A stretch of DNA of 64,000 bases, taken from assembly GCA_902623495.1 (NCBI GenBank), contig CACNTW010000004.1, forward strand, positions 1-64,000. The letters run 5' to 3'. The DNA is from an uncultured Pelagibacteraceae bacterium (lineage in GTDB: Bacteria > Pseudomonadota > Alphaproteobacteria > Pelagibacterales > Pelagibacteraceae). The translations under genes were made by a program, and so were the position numbers. This document shows, piece after piece, positions 51,141-60,692 of the stretch. Position 1 is the first letter of the stretch; the number at the start of each line of letters is the position of its first letter. A model generated the notes under the pieces. The model did not search any database and was not told the DNA's origin. It worked only from the letters and a program-made list of their open reading frames with translations.

Positions 51141-53906
51141 ATGGGTAAAATTAAAAAAACAGATCATTTCTATCTTATTGATGGGTCCGGATACATATTT
51201 AGAGCCTATTATGCATTGCCACCATTAACACGAAAAAGTGATGGTTTGCCAGTAGGAGCAGTAAGTGGATTTTGTAACATGCTGTTTAAATTATTAGAGG
51301 ACTCTAAATCTAGCGAAAATTTAGAAAAACCAACTCATTTCGCAGTAATCTTTGACTCTGCAAGAAAGAATTTTCGAAACGAAATATATTCAGATTATAA
51401 AGGAAATAGGTCTGATGCTCCCGATGATCTAATTCCACAATTCGATTATATTAGAAAGTCAGTATTAGCATTCAATTTACCCTCTATAGAAATGTTAAAT
51501 TACGAGGCTGATGATTTGATAGCCACTTATGTAGAGCAAATATTAGACGAAGGTGCAAAGGTTACAATTGTATCATCTGATAAAGATTTAATGCAACTTT
51601 TCAAAAAAAAGGTTCGTATATACGATCCAATGAAGAATAAATTTATATCTAATGACGATGTAATAAATAAATTTGGGGTTGGTCCGGATAAAGTAATTGA
51701 TGTTCAATCACTAGCAGGGGATAGTACAGATAATGTACCTGGCGTTCCAGGTATTGGAGTAAAAACAGCAGCAGAATTAATTAAGGAATATGGAAATTTA
51801 GAAAACCTTCTCAAAAACGCAAATAAAATAAAACAGAATAAAAGAAGAGAAACACTTTTAGAAAATAAAGATAAGGCTCTGGTAAGTAAAAAACTAGTCA
51901 CATTAAAAAATGATGTTCCGGTGAAAGACAAATTAACTGACTTTGTTCTAAAAAAAGTAGACGTAGACAAGTTATACAATTTTTTGAGAGAAATGGAATT
52001 TAACAGGTTATTGAGTTCAGCAATTTCGACGTATGGTCAATCTAAATTTAGTGATGAAATAGAAGTCAAAAAAGAAACATCTAAAATATCAAAAGATAAA
52101 TATGTTTTGATAAAAAATTTATCTGAAATAAAAGATTGGATGCAAGAAGCCGAAGAAGCTGGTGAATTTTCTATTGATACTGAAACAGATTCTCTTGACC
52201 CACATCAGGCAAATTTAGTTGGTATATCAATTTCTAGCAAAATAGGTAAAGCTTGTTACATTCCAACAGGTCATATTGATAAAAATAATCTAAATGAAAA
52301 TGATGTTTTGAGAATTTTAAAACCATATTTAGAGGATAAAAGTTTAAAAAAAATTGGGCAAAATATTAAATTCGATTACATAATATTTCGTAAAAGGGAT
52401 ATAGATATTCAAAGCATGGAAGATACAATGTTGATGTCATACGTTTTAGATGCTGGGAAAAATAGACATAATATGGATACTCTTTCAGATATTCATCTTG
52501 GTCACAAAACAATTAAATATAAAGATCTTGTTGGATCTGGAAAAAAAGAAATTAAATTCAGCCAAGTAGAGTTAAATATTGCAAAAGATTATGCGGCAGA
52601 AGATGCTGATATAACTTACCGTTTATATAAAATATTTTTGAAATCGCTTAAATCAGAAAAATTACTAAATATTTATGAAATTTTCGAAAAACCTTTAATT
52701 AAAATTTTAGCATCAATGGAAATCAATGGCATAAAATTGGATAATAATTTTCTTAAAAAACTATCTGTTAAGTTTGAAAAAAAACTTCAAGATTTAGAAA
52801 AACAAATTTTTAAAATTTCAAAAAAAAAATTTAATATTGCATCGACTAAACAGTTGGGTGAAATAATGTATAATGACCTCAAAATTGCATCGCTAAAAAA
52901 GACTAAAAAAGGTAGTTTTGCAACTGGTGCAGCAGTTCTAGAGGATTTAGCTTACAAAGGGAATGAATTTCCTAAATTGGTTTTAGAATGGAGGCAATCT
53001 AGTAAATTGAAAAATACATATTCAGATTCTTTGCCAGAGCATTTAAATCCCAATACAAAAAGAGTGCATACATCTTTTCTGTTAGCAGCAACTACAACGG
53101 GTAGACTTGCATCCAGTGATCCAAATTTACAAAATATTCCTATTAAAACTGAGGAGGGCAAAGATATTCGAAAAGCCTTTATATCAGAAAAAAATAAAAA
53201 ACTTATATCAGCAGACTATAATCAGATCGAAATGAGAATTTTGGCTGATCTAGCTGATGTAAAAGAACTAAAAAAAGCTTTTAAAAATAATGAGGATATT
53301 CACTCATTAACCGCTAGCCAGGTTTTTGGTGCAGACATAAAAAAAATTGATGCTGATATGAGGAGAAAAGCGAAAGCTATTAATTTTGGAATAATTTATG
53401 GAATATCTCAATATGGTTTGGCCAAACAAATTGGTGTATCAAATAATGAAGCCGAAGAATTTCTAAATTCATATTTTATTAAATTTCCAGAAATTAAAGA
53501 ATACATGAATAACACAATTAAATTCTGTAGAAAAAGTGGATATGTAAGAAATATTTTTGGTCGAAAAACTCATATTCCAGGAATCAATGACAAAAATTTT
53601 AATGTTAGAAATTTTCAAGAAAGGGCAGCTATAAATGCACCTATCCAAGGATCTGCATCAGAAATAATGCGACTTGCTATGATTAGAATCAACGATGAGC
53701 TAGATACTAAAAAAACAAATGAATTTAATATGTTACTTCAAATTCACGATGAATTGATTTTTGAGGTAATTGATAATGGTACTAAATCTGCTTCTAAAAA
53801 GATTAAAGATATTATGACAAGTGTGAAAGATAGTGATTTGCATTCATTTTCAATACCATTATCGGTAGATGTAAACATAGGTGATAACTGGGGAGAGCTT
53901 CATTAA
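51141..53906 (+). CDS. polA: DNA polymerase I
   Basis: Repair and Okazaki-fragment polymerase, 921 aa. Domains in order: 5'-3' exonuclease (about 1-300; YLIDGSGYIFRAYYALPPL, NYEADDLIATYV, VSSDKDLMQL, GDSTDNVPGVPGIGVKTA); 3'-5' exonuclease with the DEDD residues present (FSIDTETDSLDP, IGQNIKFDYIIF, DYAAEDADITYRL); and polymerase A (TTTGRLASSDPNLQNIP, ISADYNQIEMRILA, DMRRKAKAINFGIIYGIS, LLQIHDELIFEV). All three activities look intact. It is a single-gene transcript from the TTAACA/TATAAT promoter. Confidence 0.98.
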   Translation: MGKIKKTDHFYLIDGSGYIFRAYYALPPLTRKSDGLPVGAVSGFCNMLFKLLEDSKSSENLEKPTHFAVIFDSARKNFRNEIYSDYKGNRSDAPDDLIPQFDYIRKSVLAFNLPSIEMLNYEADDLIATYVEQILDEGAKVTIVSSDKDLMQLFKKKVRIYDPMKNKFISNDDVINKFGVGPDKVIDVQSLAGDSTDNVPGVPGIGVKTAAELIKEYGNLENLLKNANKIKQNKRRETLLENKDKALVSKKLVTLKNDVPVKDKLTDFVLKKVDVDKLYNFLREMEFNRLLSSAISTYGQSKFSDEIEVKKETSKISKDKYVLIKNLSEIKDWMQEAEEAGEFSIDTETDSLDPHQANLVGISISSKIGKACYIPTGHIDKNNLNENDVLRILKPYLEDKSLKKIGQNIKFDYIIFRKRDIDIQSMEDTMLMSYVLDAGKNRHNMDTLSDIHLGHKTIKYKDLVGSGKKEIKFSQVELNIAKDYAAEDADITYRLYKIFLKSLKSEKLLNIYEIFEKPLIKILASMEINGIKLDNNFLKKLSVKFEKKLQDLEKQIFKISKKKFNIASTKQLGEIMYNDLKIASLKKTKKGSFATGAAVLEDLAYKGNEFPKLVLEWRQSSKLKNTYSDSLPEHLNPNTKRVHTSFLLAATTTGRLASSDPNLQNIPIKTEEGKDIRKAFISEKNKKLISADYNQIEMRILADLADVKELKKAFKNNEDIHSLTASQVFGADIKKIDADMRRKAKAINFGIIYGISQYGLAKQIGVSNNEAEEFLNSYFIKFPEIKEYMNNTIKFCRKSGYVRNIFGRKTHIPGINDKNFNVRNFQERAAINAPIQGSASEIMRLAMIRINDELDTKKTNEFNMLLQIHDELIFEVIDNGTKSASKKIKDIMTSVKDSDLHSFSIPLSVDVNIGDNWGELH

Positions 53907-53917
53907 TAAACATTTAA

Positions 53918-53946
53918 TTGCCCAATTTTAAACATTTTAGTATTTT
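53918..53946 (+). promoter_or_regulatory. Possible promoter of chvI-chvG with very short leader
   Basis: TTGCCC (53918-53923), 17 bases, TATTTT (53941-53946). The ATG of chvI is at 53958, so the leader would be about 5 bases. The elements are moderate matches. Confidence 0.4.
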
Positions 53947-53957
53947 TATAGTTAAAC

Positions 53958-54656
53958 ATGAAACAAACAATTGCCCTTGTTGATGATGATAGAAATATAT
54001 TAACTAGTTTAAGTATTGCTCTAGAGAAAGAGGGTTTTAATATTCAAACTTATTTGGATGGAGAAAGTGCCTTAATAGGTTTGTCAAGAAATCCCCCAGA
54101 CCTTGCGGTTATAGATATTAAAATGCCAAGAATGGATGGAGAAGAATTGTTAAAAAAATTGAGAAAAAAAACATCTATGCCCGTTATCTTTTTAACTTCA
54201 AAAGATGAAGAGGTGGATGAGCTCTTAGGACTAAAACTAGGGGCTGATGATTTTGTAAAAAAATCAGGTGGCTTTTCAACTAAAGTTCTTATTGAAAGAA
54301 TTCGTGTCCAACTTAGAAAAAAAGATAATAATTTAGAGGATAATAGAAATATAATTTCACATGGAAAATTAAAACTTGACCCTTCACAGCTAGAGTGTGA
54401 ATGGGATGGCAAGCAATTACCAGATAAATTAACAACAACAGAATTCTTAATTGTAAAGGAATTAGCAAAAAGACCTGGAATTATTAAAGAAAGATCTCAA
54501 TTAATGGATGTTGCTTACAGAGAAGACACAGATATTGAAGATAGAACAATAGATAGTCACGTAAAAAGGATTAGAAAAAAGTTTAAAAAAGTAGATAATA
54601 ACTTTTCAGCGATAGAAACCAGATATGGTAGTGGTTATCGTTGGAATGTTAAATAA
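53958..54656 (+). CDS. chvI: Response regulator ChvI (OmpR family)
   Basis: 232 aa. The receiver domain has IALVDDDRNILTSLSIALEKEGF, the phospho-acceptor Asp in LAVIDIKMPRMDGEELL, and the Thr/Lys switch residues (VIFLTSKDEEVDELLGLKLGADDFVKK). The C-terminal winged helix contains LTTTEFLIVKELAKRPGIIKERSQLMDVAY and SHVKRIRKKF. The SRNPPDLAVIDIKMPRMDG and DDFVKKSGGFS segments match ChvI. It is paired with chvG by a one-base stop/start overlap. ChvG-ChvI senses envelope or acid stress in other Alphaproteobacteria. Confidence 0.92.
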   Translation: MKQTIALVDDDRNILTSLSIALEKEGFNIQTYLDGESALIGLSRNPPDLAVIDIKMPRMDGEELLKKLRKKTSMPVIFLTSKDEEVDELLGLKLGADDFVKKSGGFSTKVLIERIRVQLRKKDNNLEDNRNIISHGKLKLDPSQLECEWDGKQLPDKLTTTEFLIVKELAKRPGIIKERSQLMDVAYREDTDIEDRTIDSHVKRIRKKFKKVDNNFSAIETRYGSGYRWNVK

Positions 54657-56188
54657 TGGCTACTTCAAGATCTAATAATCAATCTATTTTAAAAAAATTC
54701 TTAGTTATCAACTTTATTGTTTTTTTAGTGATAGGTGTATTAACATTATTTTACCTTAACACAGTAAAACCTACGCTCATTAAAAATAAAACTGCCTCGC
54801 ACATAAAAATTATTGATAATACAACAGAAAATATTGATCGTTTAAAAATAAATTTCTCATCTGAAGATATTAGAGAGTTTCTGTTTTCCACTAAATTTTT
54901 ATTTCAAAGTATAGATAGAGTACAGATATTTGATAGTGAATTTAATCTATTAGGAGATACCGACACATTAGACTTAGATCCAAATGCTTTCTCAAGAAGT
55001 CTAAACATAATTGAAATGAGTGACTTAAATAATCAAAGTATTCAAAATAAGAATTTGGAAGAGAGTAATAAAAGCTTTGAAAGTAAAGAAATATTTGAAG
55101 ATTTAAAAAAGTACTCATATTCATCAGATTATGGAAAACCGTTAACTTACTCTAAAGAAAACTATGATCAATTTTTACTAGTAACTGTTAAAAATGTAGT
55201 CAGTGAAAACAAAACAATAGGCTATTTAGCTATTACTGAAAATGCCAATGAAATAAAGGTTGCAATAGATGAAAGAAGAAATTTTATAATCAGAACTGCT
55301 TTGCTTGTAGCATTAGTAATTTTAATTTTTTCATATGTATTAAATAGATACTTCTTAAAACCAATTAAAAATTTGGTTCAATATACAAATATTATAAAAA
55401 ACAAAAGTAAGGAAAAGACCAATATTGGAAATATAAAAAAAAGAAATGACGAATTGGGAAAATTATCAAATTCTCTTGATGAAATGACTAATGAATTAAA
55501 CAAAAGAATTACTACAGCAGAAAATTATTCAACAGATCTTTTGCATGAAATCAGAAATCCTTTAGCATCTCTAAAAAGTGCCTCTGAGATAATTTCTGAA
55601 ACAAATGATAAATCTCAAAGAAACAAATTAATTAATATTGTATCACATGACGTAGAGAGAATTGAAAGATTAATAACTGATTACTCTCAAATGCTAAGAG
55701 ATGAGGCTGCAATTTCCTCTGAGAAAATGCAAAAATTAAATTTAAAAGAGATTGCTCAATCTGTTGTTGACGATTTTAACAGTATCTATGAAACAAAAAA
55801 ATCGATTGGAATTAAATTGAAATCTAATGGAATTAAAAATTATAGTATCTTAGGGATAGAAAATAGAATTGAACAAATTATTGCAAACTTATTAGAAAAC
55901 TCAATTTCTTTTAGTGAAAATAATCAAGAAATTACCGTTGAAATATCAAAAGATAAAAATGATAAAATTAAATTAGTTGTCGTTGATCAGGGATCTGGAT
56001 TTACTGAAAAGGATACAAATAAGATATTTAATAGATTTTATAGCAATAGACCTGAAAACTTTGGAGAACATTCGGGTTTGGGATTAAATATTGTCAAAAA
56101 TTTAGTTGAAATTCATGGTGGTGAAATCAACGCATCTAATAATAAAGATAAAGGGGCAAGAATTGAAATAATTTTCCCAGAAGCATAA
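54656..56188 (+). CDS. chvG: Sensor histidine kinase ChvG
   Basis: A membrane-bound kinase of 510 aa. Order: TM1 (about residues 12-35); a periplasmic sensor domain of about 170 residues; TM2 (about 205-228, RTALLVALVILIFSYVLNRYFL); a HAMP linker; the DHp helix with the phospho-accepting histidine in TDLLHEIRNPLASLKSASEII; and the ATPase domain with N box (QIIANLLENSISFS), VVDQGSGF and HSGLGLNIVKNLVEIHGGEI. It starts within the chvI stop (TAATG). ahcY begins 44 bp downstream. Confidence 0.92.
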   Translation: MATSRSNNQSILKKFLVINFIVFLVIGVLTLFYLNTVKPTLIKNKTASHIKIIDNTTENIDRLKINFSSEDIREFLFSTKFLFQSIDRVQIFDSEFNLLGDTDTLDLDPNAFSRSLNIIEMSDLNNQSIQNKNLEESNKSFESKEIFEDLKKYSYSSDYGKPLTYSKENYDQFLLVTVKNVVSENKTIGYLAITENANEIKVAIDERRNFIIRTALLVALVILIFSYVLNRYFLKPIKNLVQYTNIIKNKSKEKTNIGNIKKRNDELGKLSNSLDEMTNELNKRITTAENYSTDLLHEIRNPLASLKSASEIISETNDKSQRNKLINIVSHDVERIERLITDYSQMLRDEAAISSEKMQKLNLKEIAQSVVDDFNSIYETKKSIGIKLKSNGIKNYSILGIENRIEQIIANLLENSISFSENNQEITVEISKDKNDKIKLVVVDQGSGFTEKDTNKIFNRFYSNRPENFGEHSGLGLNIVKNLVEIHGGEINASNNKDKGARIEIIFPEA

Positions 56189-56232
56189 ATCTTTGTTGAT
56201 ATATTAAGTGAAATTGTTAAAAGCCTCTTTCT

Positions 56233-57519
56233 ATGGAAGATTTTAAAGTAAAAGATATATCCCAAGCAGAATTTGGAAGAAAAGAAATTTCACTGGCTGA
56301 AACTGAAATGCCAGGATTAATGGCTCTTAGAGAAGAATATAAGGGTAAAAAACCTTTAAATGGAGCTCGGATTGTTGGTTGTTTACACATGACAATACAA
56401 ACAGCCGTCTTAATAGAAACTTTAGTTGAGTTAGGAGCCGAAGTAAGATGGTCCTCATGTAATATTTTTTCGACACAAGACCATGCAGCGGCAGCGATTG
56501 CAAAAGCTGGCATTCCTGTATTTGCTTGGAAAGGCGAAACAGAAGAAGAATATTGGTGGTGTGTAAAGCAAACTATTGAAGGAAAAGATGGCTGGAAACC
56601 AAATATGATACTTGATGATGGTGGCGATCTTACAGCATTGATGCACAAAGATTATAAAGAATTATTAAATGATGTTAAAGGTTTATCAGAAGAGACAACT
56701 ACAGGAGTTTTAGCATTAAAAAAAATGGAAAGTGAAGGCAATTTACTTGTCCCAGCAATAAATGTTAATGACTCAGTAACAAAATCTAAGTTCGACAATT
56801 TATATGGTTGCAGAGAAAGTTTAGTTGATGGAATTAAAAGAGCTACTGACGTCATGATGTCAGGTAAGGTAGCTATTGTAGCTGGATTTGGAGATGTTGG
56901 AAAGGGTAGCGCTGCTTCTCTTCGTCAAAGCGGTGCAAGAGTTATGGTTACAGAAACAGACCCAATTTGTGCTCTGCAAGCTGCAATGGAAGGTTATGAA
57001 GTAGTTTTAATGGATGAGATGATAAAAGAAGCTGACATTGTTGTTACAGCAACAGGAAATAAAGATATTGTGACAGCTGACCATATGAGAGAAATGAAAG
57101 ATAGAGCAATTCTATGTAATATTGGTCACTTTGATAATGAGATCCAAGTAGATGCTCTTAAAAATTATAAATGGGATGAAATAAAACCACAAGTTCACGA
57201 AATTACATTGCCGGATGGAAAAAGAATTATTTTATTAGCAGAAGGTAGATTAGTTAATCTTGGATGTGCAACAGGACACCCAAGTTTTGTAATGAGTGCT
57301 TCTTTTACAAATCAAGTAACAGCTCAGATAGAATTATGGAATAACTCAGATAAATACGAGAAGAAAGTATATGTTTTACCTAAACATTTAGATGAGAAAG
57401 TAGCTAGACTTCATTTAGAAAAAGTTGGAGCTAAATTAACCAAATTATCAGATGATCAAGCAAAATATATAAGTGTAACACCAGAAGGACCTTATAAACC
57501 AGATGCCTATCGCTACTAA
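56233..57519 (+). CDS. ahcY: S-adenosylhomocysteine hydrolase
   Basis: Splits S-adenosylhomocysteine into homocysteine and adenosine, removing the inhibitory product of methyl transfer. The 428-aa protein shows the N-terminal region [56 protein letters not shown], the NAD site [38 protein letters not shown], and the C-terminal tail ending in KPDAYRY that closes over the active site. Its 3' end overlaps tsaE by 17 bp. Confidence 0.98.
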   Translation: MEDFKVKDISQAEFGRKEISLAETEMPGLMALREEYKGKKPLNGARIVGCLHMTIQTAVLIETLVELGAEVRWSSCNIFSTQDHAAAAIAKAGIPVFAWKGETEEEYWWCVKQTIEGKDGWKPNMILDDGGDLTALMHKDYKELLNDVKGLSEETTTGVLALKKMESEGNLLVPAINVNDSVTKSKFDNLYGCRESLVDGIKRATDVMMSGKVAIVAGFGDVGKGSAASLRQSGARVMVTETDPICALQAAMEGYEVVLMDEMIKEADIVVTATGNKDIVTADHMREMKDRAILCNIGHFDNEIQVDALKNYKWDEIKPQVHEITLPDGKRIILLAEGRLVNLGCATGHPSFVMSASFTNQVTAQIELWNNSDKYEKKVYVLPKHLDEKVARLHLEKVGAKLTKLSDDQAKYISVTPEGPYKPDAYRY

Positions 57520-57985
57520 AAGTAGCAAAATAGATATTTCAAAAGAAATTATCACACAAAAAATTGCTGAAAAAATTGCAAGTAAAGTTAGCAAAAATAC
57601 AACTTTGCTTTTTTATGGAAACATCGGAGTAGGTAAGACTACATTTATTAGGTATCTAATCAATTATCTTCAAATAAAAAATGGTTTAGAAACAACAGAA
57701 ATACCTAGTCCAACTTTTAATATTATAAATGAATATGAGATCAATTCTTTGATTGTTAGACATTTTGATCTTTACAGAATTAAAGATAAAAAAGAATTAA
57801 ATAATTTAGGAATTAATGAAAACTTAGAAGATTATGCTAGATTAATTGAATGGCCTGAAATCTTAGGTAAAAATATAGAAAGTACTTTTACATTAAAATT
57901 TGAATATGATGAAAAGCTTGAAAATAGGTACTTAATTATATCTAATAATATTGATTTTGATTTTAATGAATTTGAAAAAATTTAA
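57503..57985 (+). CDS. tsaE: tRNA t6A biosynthesis ATPase TsaE
   Basis: A P-loop ATPase needed with TsaB and TsaD for N6-threonylcarbamoyladenosine in ANN-decoding tRNAs. Seen: the Walker A motif [19 protein letters not shown] near residue 38, the conserved [14 protein letters not shown], and [35 protein letters not shown]. It is 160 aa, overlaps ahcY by 17 bp and amgK by 20 bp. A tsaE-amgK-murU order is common in Proteobacteria. Confidence 0.95.
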   Translation: MPIATKSSKIDISKEIITQKIAEKIASKVSKNTTLLFYGNIGVGKTTFIRYLINYLQIKNGLETTEIPSPTFNIINEYEINSLIVRHFDLYRIKDKKELNNLGINENLEDYARLIEWPEILGKNIESTFTLKFEYDEKLENRYLIISNNIDFDFNEFEKI

Positions 57986-58898
57986 AAAACTATCAGGAGA
58001 TGCATCTTTTAGACAATTTTATAGAACAAATAATTCAGTATTAGTTTATAGCAAAATTCAAAAGCGATCAAACCTGTTAAATTATGATGCAGTTAACAAA
58101 ATATTGATTAAAAATAAAATATTAGCCCCAGGTTTAATTAGTCAAAATTATAAAAAAAACTTTATAGAAATTGAGGATTTCGGTAATAAAAACATGTTGT
58201 ATAAAATTAAATCCTCCAAAAATAAATTAAATGAATACAAAAAAATACTAAAAATTCTATATCAAATTCAAAAAATTAAAAATTTTAAAACTCAAAATTT
58301 TCTTAAAAAAAAATTTAATTTATCAAACTATTCAAAAGGTAAAATACTTAAAGAGTCATACCTTTTTTTGGATTGGTACTTAGCAGCAAATAAATTAATT
58401 ATTCAAAAAGGATATTTAAAAAAAAATCTCAAAAAAATAATAGATAATTTGTATTTAAATTTAAAAATCAAACACAAAGTGTTTGTACATAGAGATTTTC
58501 ACGTCTCAAACATGATGTTTTATAAAAATAAAATTGCTTTAATAGATAGTCAAGATGCTGTCTTGGGTAATCCAGCATATGATTTGGCCTCACTTATAGA
58601 TGATGTAAGAATTAAAACTTCAAATAGTTTTAAGTCAAATATTTTAAAAGTATTTCTAAGTAAATTTAAATATAAAAATGAATCTCAATTTATTAATGAT
58701 TTTGAAATTTTATCTGTTTTAAGAAATCTAAAAATAATTGGTATATTCACAAGACTTGCAAAAAGAGATAAAAAAAGAAAATATCTAAAATTAATACCTT
58801 ACGCTTGGAAATTAATCGATAATCGTATCAAAAATAATACAAATTTTCATGATTTAAAAAATTTTCTACAAAAAAACCCAAGAATAAAAAAAATATGA
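57966..58898 (+). CDS. amgK: N-acetylmuramate/N-acetylglucosamine anomeric kinase AmgK-like
   Basis: An aminoglycoside-phosphotransferase-fold kinase, about 310 aa. The track begins at a TTG (57951); the ATG at 57966 ([20 protein letters not shown]) is preferred because LSGDASFRQFYR is the conserved N-terminus. The catalytic loop FVHRDFHVSNMMFYKNKIALIDSQDAVLGNPAYDLASLI is complete. In other bacteria AmgK phosphorylates MurNAc/GlcNAc at C1 for peptidoglycan recycling. The murU gene directly follows with a 4-bp overlap, which supports this over a general phosphotransferase. Confidence 0.85.
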   Translation: MNLKKFKKLSGDASFRQFYRTNNSVLVYSKIQKRSNLLNYDAVNKILIKNKILAPGLISQNYKKNFIEIEDFGNKNMLYKIKSSKNKLNEYKKILKILYQIQKIKNFKTQNFLKKKFNLSNYSKGKILKESYLFLDWYLAANKLIIQKGYLKKNLKKIIDNLYLNLKIKHKVFVHRDFHVSNMMFYKNKIALIDSQDAVLGNPAYDLASLIDDVRIKTSNSFKSNILKVFLSKFKYKNESQFINDFEILSVLRNLKIIGIFTRLAKRDKKRKYLKLIPYAWKLIDNRIKNNTNFHDLKNFLQKNPRIKKI

Positions 58899-59587
58899 AA
58901 GTTAAAACAGCAATAATTTTATGTGCAGGATTTGGAAAAAGATTAATGCCATTAACTGAGAAAACACCAAAACCACTTTTAAAAATTAATGAGATTAGCT
59001 TATTAGAAAATACTATAAACTTAATAAAATTATTAGAAATAAAATCTTTAAAAATTAATACTTTCTATTTAAGTGATAAAATAAAAGATTTCATTTTTTC
59101 AAATAATTTTGGTTTAGAAATTCAAATTATAGAAGATGGTAAGGAAATATTAGATACAGGGGGTGGTATTTTAAATGTAGTAAATAATTCAGTTGAAACA
59201 GATTTCGTAGTTTTTAATCCTGATACAATTTGGAACGCTCAATATGCAAATGAAATCAACCAGATGGAAAATATATATTTTAAAAATAACTTAGAAAATA
59301 TTTTAATGGTTGTAAAAAAAGATTTAAGTTTTGATAAAAGATTTAAAGGCGATTTTTCTCTGGATGGCAATAATTTAAAAAAGAACCATGATAAGAATTA
59401 TATTTATACAGGGTGTCAAATTATAAATAAAAAAATATTTAAAAATTTATCAAAAAAAATATTTTCAATGAATGAGATTTGGGATAATTACATCAAAAAA
59501 GAAAATTTGTATGGTTTCGAGAGTAGTATTGAGTTTCTTCATTTAACAGATAAAGATATTTACGAAAAACTTCTTCAAAAAGGTTAG
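58895..59587 (+). CDS. murU: N-acetylmuramate-1-phosphate uridylyltransferase MurU-like
   Basis: A sugar-1-phosphate nucleotidyltransferase (230 aa). Seen: the signature TAIILCAGFGKRLMPLTEKTPKPLLKI at the N-terminus, EDGKEILDTGGGILNV, and VVFNPDTIWNAQYANEI at the metal site, where Asn-Pro-Asp-Thr replaces the more common N(S/A)D. With AmgK it makes UDP-MurNAc from recovered MurNAc. Its 3' end overlaps the convergent gpmA by 4 bases. Confidence 0.85.
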   Translation: MKVKTAIILCAGFGKRLMPLTEKTPKPLLKINEISLLENTINLIKLLEIKSLKINTFYLSDKIKDFIFSNNFGLEIQIIEDGKEILDTGGGILNVVNNSVETDFVVFNPDTIWNAQYANEINQMENIYFKNNLENILMVVKKDLSFDKRFKGDFSLDGNNLKKNHDKNYIYTGCQIINKKIFKNLSKKIFSMNEIWDNYIKKENLYGFESSIEFLHLTDKDIYEKLLQKG

Positions 59588-60294
59588 AATTTAATTAAAT
59601 CCTTAGATCTACTCTGATCTAGGTATTTAGCTTCTTTTATATTCTTTTTTTCAAATTTCAAAAGTAGAGGATTTCCGGTTGGTATTTCAAGTTTAGAAAT
59701 TTCATTGTCATCAATTTTAAATAAATATTTCAAAAGCGATCTAATAGAATTTCCATGAGCAGATATAATTGTGTTATCGTGCAAATTTTTCTCTATGTTT
59801 TCAACAAAATAGGGCACAACTCTATCATAAGTATCTTTTAAGGACTCTGTATCTGGAATTAAGTTACGCGGTATATCATTATAAATACTTATATTTTTTG
59901 GATGATATGGACTATTTGTGTTCAATGGTTTTGGCGGATTATCCCAAGATCTTCTGAATTTGTGAACTTCTTCTTCTCCTAATTTTTTTCTCATTTCATC
60001 TTTATTTAATCCTGTAAGTGACCCGTAGTGCCTTTCATTTAATTGCCAGGCCTTAATTATATTATTTGGTTTTACTCTGATCGTATTTAAAATGAGCTTC
60101 AAGGTATCAATCGATCTTTGTTGATATGAAGTATAAAAATGTTTTATTTCTAAATTTAATTTTTTTATAAACTCACCAGCTTTACAGGCTTCCAATTTAC
60201 CTTGTGGTGCGAGCTCAACGTCGACCCATCCTGTAAATTTATTTTCTAAATTCCATTCGCTTTGACCATGTCTAACAAGTATTAAGTGACTCAT
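59584..60294 (-). CDS. gpmA: 2,3-bisphosphoglycerate-dependent phosphoglycerate mutase
   Basis: Interconverts 3- and 2-phosphoglycerate in lower glycolysis/gluconeogenesis. The 236-aa protein has the phosphohistidine motif LILVRHGQSEWNLENKFTGWVDVELAPQG, QLNERHYGSLTGLNKDEMRKKLGEE, RRSWDNPPKPL, PDTESLKDTYDRVVPYF and the second catalytic histidine in ISAHGNSIRSLLKYL. It is divergent from the VanZ-like gene with only 26 bp between start codons, and it overlaps murU by 4 bases at its 3' end. Confidence 0.97.
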   Translation of the reverse strand: MSHLILVRHGQSEWNLENKFTGWVDVELAPQGKLEACKAGEFIKKLNLEIKHFYTSYQQRSIDTLKLILNTIRVKPNNIIKAWQLNERHYGSLTGLNKDEMRKKLGEEEVHKFRRSWDNPPKPLNTNSPYHPKNISIYNDIPRNLIPDTESLKDTYDRVVPYFVENIEKNLHDNTIISAHGNSIRSLLKYLFKIDDNEISKLEIPTGNPLLLKFEKKNIKEAKYLDQSRSKDLIKF

Positions 60295-60320
60295 TTGTGA
60301 AAATTTAATATAGATTAACT

Positions 60321-60692
60321 ATGAATTACTTAAAGCAGTTTTTTTATCTGTCTAACGTAGTTTTATTTATTTTTTACTTATATCCCGGTAGTATTTTTGG
60401 ATGTTTTATTTATAGTGATTGTAAAATTCAACCACAATTAACAAGAGATTTTTTAGTATCTTCAAATCACGTTTATGTTTTCTTTATTATATCAATTCTA
60501 GGATTAATTGTTTTTAAACATAAATTAAAAAATATATTTATTTATCTTATTTGTATTTCTATTGTTTTAGAAATTCTGCACTTAATAATTCCAGAAAGAG
60601 GATTTGAATTAGGTGATTTGTTTGGTAATATAATAGGTGTATTTTTATCGTTTTTAGTTTTTAAAATAATTTATAAAGGTAGATTGCAATGA
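60321..60692 (+). CDS. VanZ-like small membrane protein
   Basis: 123 aa with about four hydrophobic segments. The pattern LEILHLIIPERGFELGDLFGNIIGVFL is that of VanZ-family proteins (E-x-x-H/Q ... R-x-F-E-x-x-D-x-x-x-N-x-x-G). Function in the family is poorly defined, and a cell-envelope role is suspected. Its stop overlaps the start of the DUF1476 gene (ATGA). No lipobox and no obvious signal peptide beyond the first membrane helix. Confidence 0.75.
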   Translation: MNYLKQFFYLSNVVLFIFYLYPGSIFGCFIYSDCKIQPQLTRDFLVSSNHVYVFFIISILGLIVFKHKLKNIFIYLICISIVLEILHLIIPERGFELGDLFGNIIGVFLSFLVFKIIYKGRLQ

